Notes: a model not told the origin generated them from the sequence alone. Positions 6,061 through 14,220 are shown, counted from the first letter of the stretch. The stretch is DNA of 33,985 nucleotides from Algoriphagus marincola HL-49 (GCA_001314815.1 LJXT01000027.1:1-33985); one strand, 5' to 3'. Program-made: numbers and translations.

Positions 6061-7407
6061 CTCCCAAGGGTGATGAATATCAAAGCCTTTGATATCCGCT
6101 AATTCAGGAACCCACAATCGAACATAGTCTCCATTTCTGTCATAATTTTTTCCTTGCCTCAGAATATTGAAGTAGCGGTTTTCTCGTGGATCATTTCCTA
6201 CACCACCTACGTACATCCAATTTCCCCAATTGGAACAAACATCATAATCGATCAGCTGGCTTTCGAAATAACTAGCCCCCCAAGTCCAATCAATTCCTAA
6301 ATCATTGACCAGAAAACTCGCCACATTTTGACGGCCACGATTTGACATGAAGCCGGAGAATTTGAGTTCTCGCATATTGGCATCTACAAAGGGGACTCCT
6401 GTCTGCCCCTCACACCAGCGCTTAAAATCAGCACTATCTCTGCGCCAGGAGTCCCTTGTATTTTTAATCCCTTCTATCTTGAAGACTTTATTCCCGTGTT
6501 TTTTGGTGATAAAGCGAAAATAATCTCTCCAAATCAGCTCAAAAATCAACCAATAAGTACTTTGGTTTTTCTTTCGCTCCTTTTCATATTGCTTCACTTC
6601 CTCGTATATAGTACGAGGCGACAAACACCCTAAAGCTAGCCAAGCGGAAAATTTTGAACTGTAGTCGGCACCGATAAGCCCATTTCGGGTTTCTTTATAA
6701 ACTTTCAGGTGATCACCTTCCCAAAAATAGGATTGGATTCGCCCGAGGCCAGCGCTTTCTCCACCATCAAACTCCATCACCGAACGGCGCTCAGGCTCAG
6801 GGTCCTCCAATCCGTAACTTTTCAAATCAGGCAATTCACCACTTTGAGGAATCACTGATTCATTTGGAAATTTTATTTTATTGGGTTGTGGATAAATGGG
6901 CCTAACAGAAGCCATTTTCTCCACCGATTTTCTGAATTGGGTAAAAACTTCAGGAACTTGTGTCACAGGAAATGGTAAATCCTCAATGTGATAAAGGGTT
7001 GATTGCCAAAACCTTTCCGTGGCAATCCCCTTGGACCAAGCAGCTTTCTCCAAAGACTTATCCACATGCTGTTCTTCTGCAGTCACCTCTTCCGAGAAAA
7101 ATATAGCATCTGCTTTTATTCGCTCAGCTAAGGTGATTATTTCGACCTCAGGATTTCCTCTTAGGATTACTAAGTCTCCGTCAATCTTGCGTAGATTTCT
7201 TCTTAAATCCACCACAGATTCCAATAGGAATTTACCTCTGAAACTTCCGGTTTTCGGAAAACCAATTTCCGTCGTCTCAAAATGTCGAGGATCAAAGCAG
7301 TAAACAGGAATCACCTCGGCTCCGCCAGAGCAGGCCTTGTGTAATGCTTCCTGATCTTTTACGCGAAGATCATTTCGAAACCAAACGATAATCCTATTGA
7401 AGTTCAT
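5974..7407 (-). CDS. cry: DASH-type cryptochrome / single-strand DNA photolyase
   Basis: The protein has 477 aa from the ATG at 7405-7407; a TTG nine bases further upstream is less likely. The N-terminal photolyase alpha/beta domain begins NRIIVWFRNDLRVKDQEALHKA and contains PVYCFDPRHF. The C-terminal FAD domain has SSKFSAWLALGCLSPRTIYEE, the RDYFRF helix, and WCEGQTGVPFVDANMREL. The stretch GNDPRENRYFNILRQGKNYD followed by GDYVRLWVPEL is characteristic of the DASH subfamily. DASH enzymes use blue light, FADH and usually MTHF to repair cyclobutane dimers in single-stranded DNA, and some act as light sensors. Length matches the family. It is transcribed alone and faces the end of the plus-strand operon. 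Four perfect TTATCCACA sites lie inside it. Confidence 0.92.
   Translation of the reverse strand: MNFNRIIVWFRNDLRVKDQEALHKACSGGAEVIPVYCFDPRHFETTEIGFPKTGSFRGKFLLESVVDLRRNLRKIDGDLVILRGNPEVEIITLAERIKADAIFFSEEVTAEEQHVDKSLEKAAWSKGIATERFWQSTLYHIEDLPFPVTQVPEVFTQFRKSVEKMASVRPIYPQPNKIKFPNESVIPQSGELPDLKSYGLEDPEPERRSVMEFDGGESAGLGRIQSYFWEGDHLKVYKETRNGLIGADYSSKFSAWLALGCLSPRTIYEEVKQYEKERKKNQSTYWLIFELIWRDYFRFITKKHGNKVFKIEGIKNTRDSWRRDSADFKRWCEGQTGVPFVDANMRELKFSGFMSNRGRQNVASFLVNDLGIDWTWGASYFESQLIDYDVCSNWGNWMYVGGVGNDPRENRYFNILRQGKNYDRNGDYVRLWVPELADIKGFDIHHPWELSTAQLKQIGIQMGNTYPQSMVDLEGVF
6887..7066. promoter_or_regulatory. Two perfect DnaA-box 9-mers
   Basis: TGTGGATAA is at 6887-6895 and TTATCCACA at 7058-7066, in opposite orientations inside the photolyase gene. 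The first encodes Tyr-Pro-Gln and the second Val-Asp-Lys on the minus strand. They belong to the 15-site series. Confidence 0.5.
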
Positions 7408-7503
7408 ATTGTGCAAACATGCTGTCTAGGTGAAGTGTTTGGGAGAAAAATAAAAATTGAGTTGTAGCGATTTTGTTTAATTTCAGCTTTGATTCGATTG
7501 ATT

Positions 7504-8445
7504 ATGAAAAAAATTCCGTTGCTCCTCGTTTTACTGGGTCTTGTCCCTTTTTCTGCTTTTTGCCAAAGTCTTCAAGAAAAATTGGGTTATCCCAAAGATT
7601 CCAAACTTTTGATCATTCATGGAGATGATGTGGGAGTTTCTCATTCTCAGAATAAAGCTACGTTTGAGGCGATCAAAAATGGCTTGGTCACTTCTACCAG
7701 TATGATGGTACCGGCGGCTTGGTCTTCAGAAGTTGCGGTGATGACAAAGGAAATTAGAGATCCCGATATTGGGATTCATATTACTCTTACCAATGAGTGG
7801 CTTCATTATAATTGGGGTCCCGAAGTAGGAAAGTCTAATGCTCCAGGTTTGGCAAATCCATTGGGCCACATGTATCCTACTTGCGTAGAAGTCAGTGAGC
7901 ATGCTAGCCCGGAGGAAGTGGAAATGGAGGTTCGTGCTCAGATTGAATCCGCAAAATCCTTAGGAATTGATATCACACATCTGGATTCCCACATGGGCTG
8001 TATGTTTTTTGGTAGGCCGGAGTATTTGAAAATCTATGTCAAGCTAGCATTGGAATATGAAATTCCTGCCATGCTCAATCAGCAGATTTTACAAAGTTTA
8101 ATTCTTCCCAATAAGCCCCTTTTTGAAGGCTTAAATGTGGATAAGTTGCCTGTGATAGATCAAATAATTATGGCAGATGAGGCAGCTTATGAAAGTGGAA
8201 TGGAAGAATTTTACACACAAGCCTTGAAAAATCTGCCTGCAGGAGTCCATGTTTTGTTGATTCACCTCGCTTTTGATGATGAGGAAATGAACGCTGTGAC
8301 GGCAGGCCATGACAGTTTCCATGCGCCTTGGCGACAGGCCGATTATGATTTTTTCACGAGTGAAAAAGCCAAGAATTTAATCGAAAAGGAAGGGATCAAA
8401 TTGATTACTTGGCGGGAAATAGGAAAGGTGATGAGGGACTTATAA
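7504..8445 (+). CDS. Exported ChbG/YdjC-family carbohydrate deacetylase-like protein
   Basis: The protein has 313 aa from ATG 7504; an in-frame TTG at 7489 would only lengthen the signal peptide. The signal sequence is KKIPLLLVLLGLVPFSAF, with cleavage probably near Cys20/Gln21; a Cys there leaves lipidation open, though the lipobox is poor. The metal-binding motifs of the YdjC/ChbG polysaccharide deacetylases are present: H39-G-D-D42 and H159-L-D-S-H163. A late IHLAFDDEEM is also family-like. ChbG removes an N-acetyl group from chitobiose; other members act on diverse sugars, so the substrate is open. An exported enzyme fits the glycosidase-like lipoprotein encoded about 1.3 kb downstream, possibly in one glycan-use locus now separated by the ATPase gene. 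One TGTGGATAA site (8136-8144) lies inside. Confidence 0.83.
   Translation: MKKIPLLLVLLGLVPFSAFCQSLQEKLGYPKDSKLLIIHGDDVGVSHSQNKATFEAIKNGLVTSTSMMVPAAWSSEVAVMTKEIRDPDIGIHITLTNEWLHYNWGPEVGKSNAPGLANPLGHMYPTCVEVSEHASPEEVEMEVRAQIESAKSLGIDITHLDSHMGCMFFGRPEYLKIYVKLALEYEIPAMLNQQILQSLILPNKPLFEGLNVDKLPVIDQIIMADEAAYESGMEEFYTQALKNLPAGVHVLLIHLAFDDEEMNAVTAGHDSFHAPWRQADYDFFTSEKAKNLIEKEGIKLITWREIGKVMRDL
8136..8144. promoter_or_regulatory. Perfect DnaA-box 9-mer
   Basis: TGTGGATAA is exact here and encodes Val-Asp-Lys in the deacetylase gene. It is an isolated member of the series. Confidence 0.4.
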
Positions 8446-8453
8446 TCGATAAA

Positions 8454-8502
8454 TGCACTGCAATAGTGCAAAAAATCTTAAAAAGCGCACTGTCATAGTG
8501 CA
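8454..8502. promoter_or_regulatory. Two operator-like dyads upstream of the ATPase gene
   Basis: The first dyad is TGCACT-GCAAT-AGTGCA at 8454-8470. The second is GCACT-GTCAT-AGTGC at 8487-8501, with a trailing A. They share arms and length, and their centres are 32 bp apart, close to three helical turns. The second dyad ends 7 nt upstream of a -7 box (8510-8517), where a -33 element would be expected. Binding of a dimeric regulator would therefore block or position RNA polymerase. The regulator is unknown; the ATPase encoded downstream has a winged-helix-like segment and could be autoregulatory. Confidence 0.6.
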
Positions 8503-8509
8503 GATTATG

Positions 8510-8517
8510 TATCTTTG
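8510..8517 (+). promoter_or_regulatory. Bacteroidota -7 box for the ATPase gene
   Basis: TATCTTTG matches TAnnTTTG exactly, 15 nt before the ATG at 8533. No TTTG/TTG -33 element is seen at the expected distance; that position is occupied by the second dyad. Transcription would start only about 10 nt before the ATG, so the leader would be very short. Confidence 0.5.
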
Positions 8518-8532
8518 GTACAAAATGTCCAA

Positions 8533-9702
8533 ATGGAGCAGTTACTTCAATATTCTCAACAATTAATCAACCAAGTAGATACAGCATTTACTCGCTATGT
8601 CTATGATCGAATTAATTGGAAAAATCGTCTGGTTGGCCTTGTTGGTTTTCGAGGTGTCGGAAAAACGACCCTTATCCTTCAACATATCAAGAAAAATCTG
8701 GACCTCAAAGAAACCTTATATGTGACTGCGGAAGATTTTTATTTTGCGAAGAACCGCCTACTAGACCTTGCTGATGATTTTGTGAAAGCTGGCGGTAAAT
8801 ATCTTTTTATAGATGAGATTCATAAATATCCGGATTGGTCCAAAGAGATTAAATTGATCTACGATTACCATCAGAAGCTCAATGTAGTATTTACGGGATC
8901 TTCCATTCTTGATATCAAAAGAGGGAGTTCTGATTTGAGTAGGAGGGCTGCAATGTATTCAATGCAAGGGCTTTCATTTCGTGAATACTTGATGCTTAAA
9001 CACCAAATACAAGTTCCAATTTTCTCCATCAATCAGATTATAAATCATCAGGTTGACATTCCTCAAATATCTCACCCCTTGCCCTTATTCAAGGAATATT
9101 TAAAATATGGTTATTATCCTTTTGCAAAGGATGAGGATTTTGAATTGAAACTTCAACAGGTTGTAAACCAAACATTGGAGGTCGATATTCCAACCTATTC
9201 TCAAATGAACATTTCAACAGGAAGGAAATTGAAACAACTCTTGGCAATTGTAGCAGAGAGTGTACCATTCAAACCCAACATGAGTAAAATAGCAGAAATG
9301 CTAAATATCAGCCGGAATAATATAGCGGACTACTTACTTTATATGGAGGAGGCAGGAATGACATTACAATTAAGAAGTCAAACAGGTGGAATTCGGGCTT
9401 TGGGAAAAATCGAAAAAGTGTATTTGGACAATACCAATCTAGTATTTGCCTTAGCAAAGGAAAATCAGAATACAGGTAATCTTCGAGAAACCTTTTTTCT
9501 CAATCAAACAAGGCTAAATCACCAGATTACTTCATCCGCCGCAAGTGATTTTAAAATTGGGGATTTAGAATTTGAATTGGGAGGAAAAAATAAAGGGGAA
9601 AAGCAGCTTAAAAATGTCGAAAAAGGATATTTAGTAAAAGATGATATTGAAATAGGTTTTCTAAATACTATTCCCCTTTGGCATTTCGGCTTAATGTACT
9701 GA
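8533..9702 (+). CDS. AAA-type ATPase with DUF4143-like C-terminal region
   Basis: This 389-aa protein has Walker A GFRGVGKTT (Lys44) and Walker B YLFIDEIHKYPDW at about residue 100, followed by the sensor-like VFTGSSILDIKRG. Mid-protein is PFKPNMSKIAEMLNISRNN, a helix-turn-helix/winged-helix type segment typical of the DUF4143 ATPases. The C-terminal end has FFLNQTRLNHQI and then SDFKIGDLEFELGGKNKG, which resembles a PD-(D/E)xK nuclease fold core. Such proteins are abundant in Bacteroidota and archaea, and their cellular role is largely unknown. The track-style extension to TTG 8515 would place the start on top of the -7 box, so I chose ATG 8533. It stands alone between two carbohydrate genes, and its AT-rich composition and own operator sites suggest a separately acquired gene. 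Confidence 0.85.
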   Translation: MEQLLQYSQQLINQVDTAFTRYVYDRINWKNRLVGLVGFRGVGKTTLILQHIKKNLDLKETLYVTAEDFYFAKNRLLDLADDFVKAGGKYLFIDEIHKYPDWSKEIKLIYDYHQKLNVVFTGSSILDIKRGSSDLSRRAAMYSMQGLSFREYLMLKHQIQVPIFSINQIINHQVDIPQISHPLPLFKEYLKYGYYPFAKDEDFELKLQQVVNQTLEVDIPTYSQMNISTGRKLKQLLAIVAESVPFKPNMSKIAEMLNISRNNIADYLLYMEEAGMTLQLRSQTGGIRALGKIEKVYLDNTNLVFALAKENQNTGNLRETFFLNQTRLNHQITSSAASDFKIGDLEFELGGKNKGEKQLKNVEKGYLVKDDIEIGFLNTIPLWHFGLMY

Positions 9703-9760
9703 CAATAACCCTGATGAGTTGACTCATACTAACTTGGCCGAGTATTCTAAAAGAAGAAAA

Positions 9761-12187
9761 ATGAAAATGATAAATAAGTATCCAAAAAGCATGAAAGCAG
9801 CTTTTCCCTTTTTAATTTTTGCAATCATTATCTCTTGTCAAACATCAATTGATTCTCCATCTCTTATTTTCGAAGACCTTGAAAATCAAGAGGGAATCGA
9901 AGGTAAAGCGGAATACCTCAACTCCCCATTTTCGGCTGCAGGGGATCGATTGTACTTAGTCGGTCATCAAAATGGCTCATTTCCGGATTTGGGTTGGCAT
10001 GTGGAAGGAGAAATGGGAGGAATCTGGTTGCATCCAATTAAGTTGCTTGATGGTTTTGTAGCACAGCTTGGAGATGATTCTCAAAGCATTTGTCTGACGG
10101 AAGGAAAGACTTTTACCAATTATCCATTTGCCAATACGATTTATTATGGAAGCGTATTAGCAGATTTGGAAGTAGAACGTATGCACTTTGTACCGGATGC
10201 GAGGGAGGGAATGGTCGTTTTGTATCGTTTTCGAAATACTGGTTCTGTGGATAAATCATTTGATTTTTCATGGACTTCCAAGGTAGACTTGAGGCCGGTT
10301 TGGCTGGGTGAGCAAAGTGGGATGATTGATCAAGCGGACGAGGTAGCTTTTAATGAGTTGACCGGAACATTCACTGCAAAGGACCAAGGGAATGATTGGT
10401 ATGCCGTATGGGGAACCGACGTGGGAATTCCGCTGACACCTATTGAGCCGACTTGTACTTTTGAATCTAAAGGCATGGGTACTTCGGCTGCCTTCGGGGT
10501 CCAACTGAATATTCCATCAGGGTCGGAATTGATTTTTCCCATCTATATCGCAGGCTCTACTGAAAGCGAATTAAGGGCTTTGGAAACCATTGCTGATTTG
10601 AGAGAAAACCTGGAGGCTGACTGGTTTTCCAAAAAGCGACGTTATGAGCAAATCTCCGAGAAATCCGCCATTGACATCCCGGATAAGCAGCTCCAAAAGG
10701 CATTTGAGTGGACTAAGTACAATACGGATTGGTTGGTACGCGATGTGCCCGATTTAGGGAGGGGTTTCGGTGCAGGTTTGCCGGATTACCCTTGGTTTTT
10801 TGGTGTGGATAGTGAATATACCATTCAGGGACTTTTGGCCACTGGTAGAAAGGAACTGGTGTATAGTACTGTGGAATTGATTCATGAGCTATCCGAAAAA
10901 ACCAACGGAAATGGTCGAATTGTCCACGAAGCATCCACCAATGGGGTAGTTTTCAACCCCGGTAACATCAATGAAACGCCGCAATGGGCTTCCATGATTT
11001 GGGAGGTTTACCGCTGGACTGGAGATAAAGAGTTTTTAGAGAAGTATTTTCCATCTGTGGAAAAAGGGCTTATTTGGCTCCTTGAAGAAAATGATCAGGA
11101 TGGGAATTTATTGGCAGATGGCTATGGAATGATGGAAATCCACGGATTGGAATCAGAGATGATTGATGTGGCGGCCTACAGTTACAAGGCTTTTGCGGAT
11201 GCAGCGAAAATGGCTGAAATACTCGGAAAAACCGAACTTTCTGAAAGTTATCAACAGACTGCTGATGCTTTGGCAGAAAAAATCAATAGCGATTTCTGGG
11301 TGCCTGAATTTGGGAGTTATGCAGATTTTATCGGTACAGCGGAAGAAGCCTTGCACCTGATTGATGGAGCGATTACCCGTGCAGATACCTTGAATAAGCC
11401 TTGGGCTGTGGATGAGTTGAAAGCCACCAAAAAGTATTTATCCACAATCCCAGCAGATCAAAAGCAGGGCTTTGTATTGTATCACAATTGGGTGGTCAAT
11501 ACACCGATGGAAGTAGGAGTAGCAGATCCAGAGAAAGCCCAAATCGCATTGGAGACAGCACGGAATTATACCAATCCTTTTGGCACCTTTGTGACGGGAA
11601 TTGACCGTGACGAAAGCGCGGAGTCCGAAGATGGTTCTTTTTCCGGGAGTAAGGTTTTTTCTTACACAGGAGCCGTGATGACTTTGCCGACAGGTGTCTC
11701 CGCTATTGGAGAAAACAGGTATGGAAACCCGGATGCGGCCTTGGATTACCTTCAGCGAATGACCCGCAGTTTCAGCTTTGCATTGCCAGGCTCGATCTAC
11801 GAAGTTTCTCCTGATTACGGCATGTTTACCCAAGCTTGGAATTTGTATAGCTATGCGATTCCCATCGTCACACAGTTTTTTGGGATTCAGCCGGATGCAG
11901 GAAATCGGGTGATTTATATCCGGCCTCAAATGCCCTCGGATTGGGAAAGTGCCAGCATTGAAAAGGTGCAAATAGGAGACAATGAAATTTCCCTTAGCTA
12001 TGAAAAGATTGATGGGGAGTTGACAATTGAAGTGTCCCAAACTCAGAAAAAATGGGGTTTGTCCATTGAAATTCCGGAAAGCTATGAGCAGGTGAAAATC
12101 CTTGGTAAAGAGGTGAGTTCGGATACGCAGAATGGCTATCGCAGGATCTTGATGACAGGAGCCAAGGTTCGGGTGGAGGCTAGGTAA
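9761..12187 (+). CDS. Six-hairpin (alpha/alpha)6 glycosidase-like lipoprotein, glycogen-debranching type
   Basis: From ATG 9761 the precursor has 808 aa. ATG 9791 is an alternative, and the upstream TTG 9719 is unlikely. The signal has a lysine-rich start and lipobox IIISC (Cys26). Residues about 30-290 form a beta-rich N-terminal domain. Residues about 310-740 look like an (alpha/alpha)6 barrel of the amylo-alpha-1,6-glucosidase kind, with FEWTKYNTDWLVRDVP, GAGLPDYPWFFGVDSEYT (Asp350 a candidate catalytic or substrate-binding acid), GRIVHEAS, and the ETPQWASMIWEVYRWTGD helix. A short C-terminal beta domain starts with YIRPQMPSDW, as in many GH63/78/116-like enzymes. It is probably surface-anchored and acts on an alpha-glucan or related glycan, possibly with the deacetylase at 7504. 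Substrate is not deducible. TTATCCACA sites lie at 10246 and 11438. Confidence 0.75.
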   Translation: MKMINKYPKSMKAAFPFLIFAIIISCQTSIDSPSLIFEDLENQEGIEGKAEYLNSPFSAAGDRLYLVGHQNGSFPDLGWHVEGEMGGIWLHPIKLLDGFVAQLGDDSQSICLTEGKTFTNYPFANTIYYGSVLADLEVERMHFVPDAREGMVVLYRFRNTGSVDKSFDFSWTSKVDLRPVWLGEQSGMIDQADEVAFNELTGTFTAKDQGNDWYAVWGTDVGIPLTPIEPTCTFESKGMGTSAAFGVQLNIPSGSELIFPIYIAGSTESELRALETIADLRENLEADWFSKKRRYEQISEKSAIDIPDKQLQKAFEWTKYNTDWLVRDVPDLGRGFGAGLPDYPWFFGVDSEYTIQGLLATGRKELVYSTVELIHELSEKTNGNGRIVHEASTNGVVFNPGNINETPQWASMIWEVYRWTGDKEFLEKYFPSVEKGLIWLLEENDQDGNLLADGYGMMEIHGLESEMIDVAAYSYKAFADAAKMAEILGKTELSESYQQTADALAEKINSDFWVPEFGSYADFIGTAEEALHLIDGAITRADTLNKPWAVDELKATKKYLSTIPADQKQGFVLYHNWVVNTPMEVGVADPEKAQIALETARNYTNPFGTFVTGIDRDESAESEDGSFSGSKVFSYTGAVMTLPTGVSAIGENRYGNPDAALDYLQRMTRSFSFALPGSIYEVSPDYGMFTQAWNLYSYAIPIVTQFFGIQPDAGNRVIYIRPQMPSDWESASIEKVQIGDNEISLSYEKIDGELTIEVSQTQKKWGLSIEIPESYEQVKILGKEVSSDTQNGYRRILMTGAKVRVEAR
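10246..11446. promoter_or_regulatory. Two perfect DnaA-box 9-mers, last of the series
   Basis: TGTGGATAA is at 10246-10254 (Val-Asp-Lys) and TTATCCACA at 11438-11446 (Leu-Ser-Thr), in opposite orientations within the glycosidase-like gene. No further exact match was found from 11447 to the window end. Confidence 0.4.
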
Positions 12188-12254
12188 GAAAGTGCTATTG
12201 AAAAAAGATTGAACGCATTCTCAAACTTTTTGACTTCCGAATAGTCCTTAAGGA

Positions 12255-12665
12255 ATGGAAAAAAATTATCCCAATTGGATGGCGACTTGCCTGAAATTGG
12301 CAGCGGTTTATAATATTCTCTGGGGAGCCTGGGTGGTTATTTGGCCCAACAGTTTTTTCGAATGGACGGGAATGGCTCCTTTGCAGCACCCTACCATTTG
12401 GCAAGGGACCGGAATGATCGTCGGGGTTTATGGGTTGGGTTATTGGTGGGCAAGCTACAATCCGCTCAAACATTGGCCCATCGTCGCCGTTGGCTTTCTG
12501 GGAAAAATTTTCGGGCCTCTAGGCTTCCTTTTCAACTACCTCGTTTTAGGGGAAATCCCTTTTCAGTTTAGCTACACCCTCTACACCAACGATCTGATTT
12601 GGTGGATTCCTTTTTTTCTCATTCTAAAAAAGGTACATACCGAAACGCAATGGCAACTCCGATAA
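12255..12665 (+). CDS. Four-TM membrane protein, unknown (dispersed paralogue A)
   Basis: This 136-aa protein has about four hydrophobic helices: residues 10-30, 45-66, 74-98 and 111-127. The pattern is LAAVYNILWGAWVV, then PTIWQGTGMIVGVYGLGYW, a GFLGKIFGPLGF helix with Gly-Lys, and TNDLIWWIPFFLIL. The gene at 19595-20038 on the other strand shows the same pattern and length, so the two are paralogues 7 kb apart. I recognise no characterised family; database relatives may carry misleading labels. It sits 67 nt after the glycosidase gene and 13 nt before another membrane protein gene, with which it may form a small operon. Confidence 0.72.
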   Translation: MEKNYPNWMATCLKLAAVYNILWGAWVVIWPNSFFEWTGMAPLQHPTIWQGTGMIVGVYGLGYWWASYNPLKHWPIVAVGFLGKIFGPLGFLFNYLVLGEIPFQFSYTLYTNDLIWWIPFFLILKKVHTETQWQLR

Positions 12666-12678
12666 CCCAAAATGAAAA

Positions 12679-13098
12679 ATGATGGAATGGATTCGGATTT
12701 CGGTAGACTCGGGACTTTTCGTTTTGATCTGGCTGGTGCAAGTGATTATTTATCCATCCTTTCTGCATGTGGACAGAGAAAAACTGAATTACTGGCATCA
12801 AGTATATACCCGCAAGATTCTCTATTTCGTGGCACCTTTGATGTTTATTCAGACTGGGGTAATTGCACTCCAATTCCTCTTTAATCCGTTTATTTTTCTT
12901 TTGGATGGATTGCTTTTGGCAATGGTTTGGATCAATACCTTTTTCATTGCTATCCCCATTCACAATGCGATCGATCGGGAGGAAAGGATTGATGCAAATA
13001 TCTTGAAACTTCTCCAAGTAAACCGATGGAGAGCTTGGCTTTGGACGGCCTTATTTCTACTCACAGTGGGTCGACTTCTTATAGACTTATTAGGTTAG
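12679..13098 (+). CDS. Four-TM membrane protein, unknown
   Basis: This 139-aa integral membrane protein has hydrophobic segments at about residues 9-27, 45-68, 70-92 and 118-137. Distinctive residues are IYPSFLHVDREKLNYWHQVYTRK between helices 1 and 2 and an AIPIHNAIDREERID loop after helix 3. The His and Trp residues near the membrane face recall the DUF1772/anthrone-oxygenase-like shape, but I would not assign that. It starts 13 nt after the preceding membrane protein gene. Its TAG overlaps the stop codon of the convergent reductase gene by 3 bases of a 4-nt overlap (13095-13098). Confidence 0.68.
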   Translation: MMEWIRISVDSGLFVLIWLVQVIIYPSFLHVDREKLNYWHQVYTRKILYFVAPLMFIQTGVIALQFLFNPFIFLLDGLLLAMVWINTFFIAIPIHNAIDREERIDANILKLLQVNRWRAWLWTALFLLTVGRLLIDLLG

Positions 13099-13637
13099 CT
13101 TCTATTCCGAACATAGAAGCTTTGAGCGATTTTCCCCAAAAAGACTTTGGACGACAGACAATCAAAAAGTAGCGGTTTTGGTAAGTCCGAAAACAAGGGA
13201 ATACCGGAACCTAAAAGCAATGGGATGGTGGTAATGGTCATAGCATCGATCAAGTCAGCTTTCAGGAAACTCTGAATTGTCTTTCCACCGTCGATGTACA
13301 ACCGTCGGTATCCCTGTTGATTAATGCCCTCAATTTCTTGGGGAAGTGGACCGCTGACGATCTTCACCTTTTCTTCGAGAGTATTCGGAACTTCTTTCAG
13401 GGAATTGCTTAGTACAAAGACCGGTTTCTCATAGGGCCATGGAATGTCAAAACCACATACAGTTTCATAGGTGTTTCTTCCCATCACTAAAGCATCTACC
13501 CCCTGCATAAAGTCCGCATAACCCATATCATTTTGCTCAGGATTGGGGATGGAGTGCAACCAATCTATGCCTCCATCTTTATCGGCAATAAAACCGTCTA
13601 GACTGCATGCGATAAAGATTTTGTTGGAGTTTTTCAT
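13095..13637 (-). CDS. Dihydrofolate reductase-family protein (RibD C-terminal type)
   Basis: The 180-aa protein starts MKNSNKIFIACSLDGFIADK, the typical first strand and NADPH-side loop of the YyaP/YwjB group in the DHFR/RibD superfamily. The nucleotide-binding motif VMGRNTYETV is present, with KPVFVLSN and the glycine-rich YIDGGKTIQSFL near the C-terminus. These proteins bind NADPH; their substrate is generally unknown, and they lack the full folate-binding set of true FolA. The ATG at 13635-13637 is well placed. It is transcribed toward the plus-strand membrane protein gene, and the two stops interlock. No other pathway gene adjoins it. Confidence 0.85.
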   Translation of the reverse strand: MKNSNKIFIACSLDGFIADKDGGIDWLHSIPNPEQNDMGYADFMQGVDALVMGRNTYETVCGFDIPWPYEKPVFVLSNSLKEVPNTLEEKVKIVSGPLPQEIEGINQQGYRRLYIDGGKTIQSFLKADLIDAMTITTIPLLLGSGIPLFSDLPKPLLFDCLSSKVFLGKIAQSFYVRNRS

Positions 13638-13708
13638 TTTAAAGTGAATCTGTAGAAGAATTTTCCAATTGAAATAAAGCCATTAATGAGCATCTTGTGC
13701 CATCCTAT

Positions 13709-14059
13709 TTACTTTTGAAAGCTGGCTAAAAACAATGCAACTGACAAGGTTATTCCTACTAGTGTGAATATTAGAAGTTGGGGTTTATGCATCTGGCTGT
13801 TTGTTCCGATTCTTTTTGTAATTACTCCAAAAGTTAAGACTCCAATCGAGCACAAGAATAGTGTTGTTGCCGCTAATAAATTGGAAGAATTTAATAGAAT
13901 TAAATTTCCGATTATGATGAATCCCAAGCTAGAAGTATAACCCCTAAAATTGGTGATATCTGAAAAGGTCTGACCGTCAGTGCTTTTTGATGCTAAAATT
14001 GTAAATCCAAAAGTTCCACCGACAATAAGTAATACTCCAGTTATTGGATGTTCGAGCAT
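13709..14059 (-). CDS. Small integral membrane protein, unknown
   Basis: This 116-aa protein has four predicted helices, at about residues 7-24, 44-58, 62-82 and 93-113, separated by short loops. It is rich in Gly, Leu, Ile and Ser and has a loop SKSTDGQTFSDITNFRGYTSS after helix 1. I recognise no family or catalytic motif. The ATG at 14057-14059 is the only good start. The base composition is more AT-rich than the flanking housekeeping genes, similar to the neighbouring toxin-antitoxin genes, so this 13.7-14.9 kb stretch may be accessory DNA. Confidence 0.55.
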   Translation of the reverse strand: MLEHPITGVLLIVGGTFGFTILASKSTDGQTFSDITNFRGYTSSLGFIIIGNLILLNSSNLLAATTLFLCSIGVLTFGVITKRIGTNSQMHKPQLLIFTLVGITLSVALFLASFQK

Positions 14060-14220
14060 ATTTTCTTGATGAATTTATTGAGAATGGGATTCAGCTTGGG
14101 GATGGCGGGTATTTGAGACACTTCTCTTCTAACCTACATCTCACTTCAAAAGCATACTGATTTTCATATTTACTCGATACCGTCCATTGCATCCAAGGTG
14201 ATGTCAGCGAAAGTTGTTTC

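Noticed and set aside
1254-11446. TTATCCACA enrichment as a simple effect of protein motif or AT content
   Set aside because: Sites occur in several frames and both orientations in unrelated genes and in a gap, and I found none in the AT-similar remaining 22.5 kb.
11438-12040. 200-aa minus-strand open frame
   Set aside because: Antisense shadow of the glycosidase-like gene, with atypical composition and no motif.
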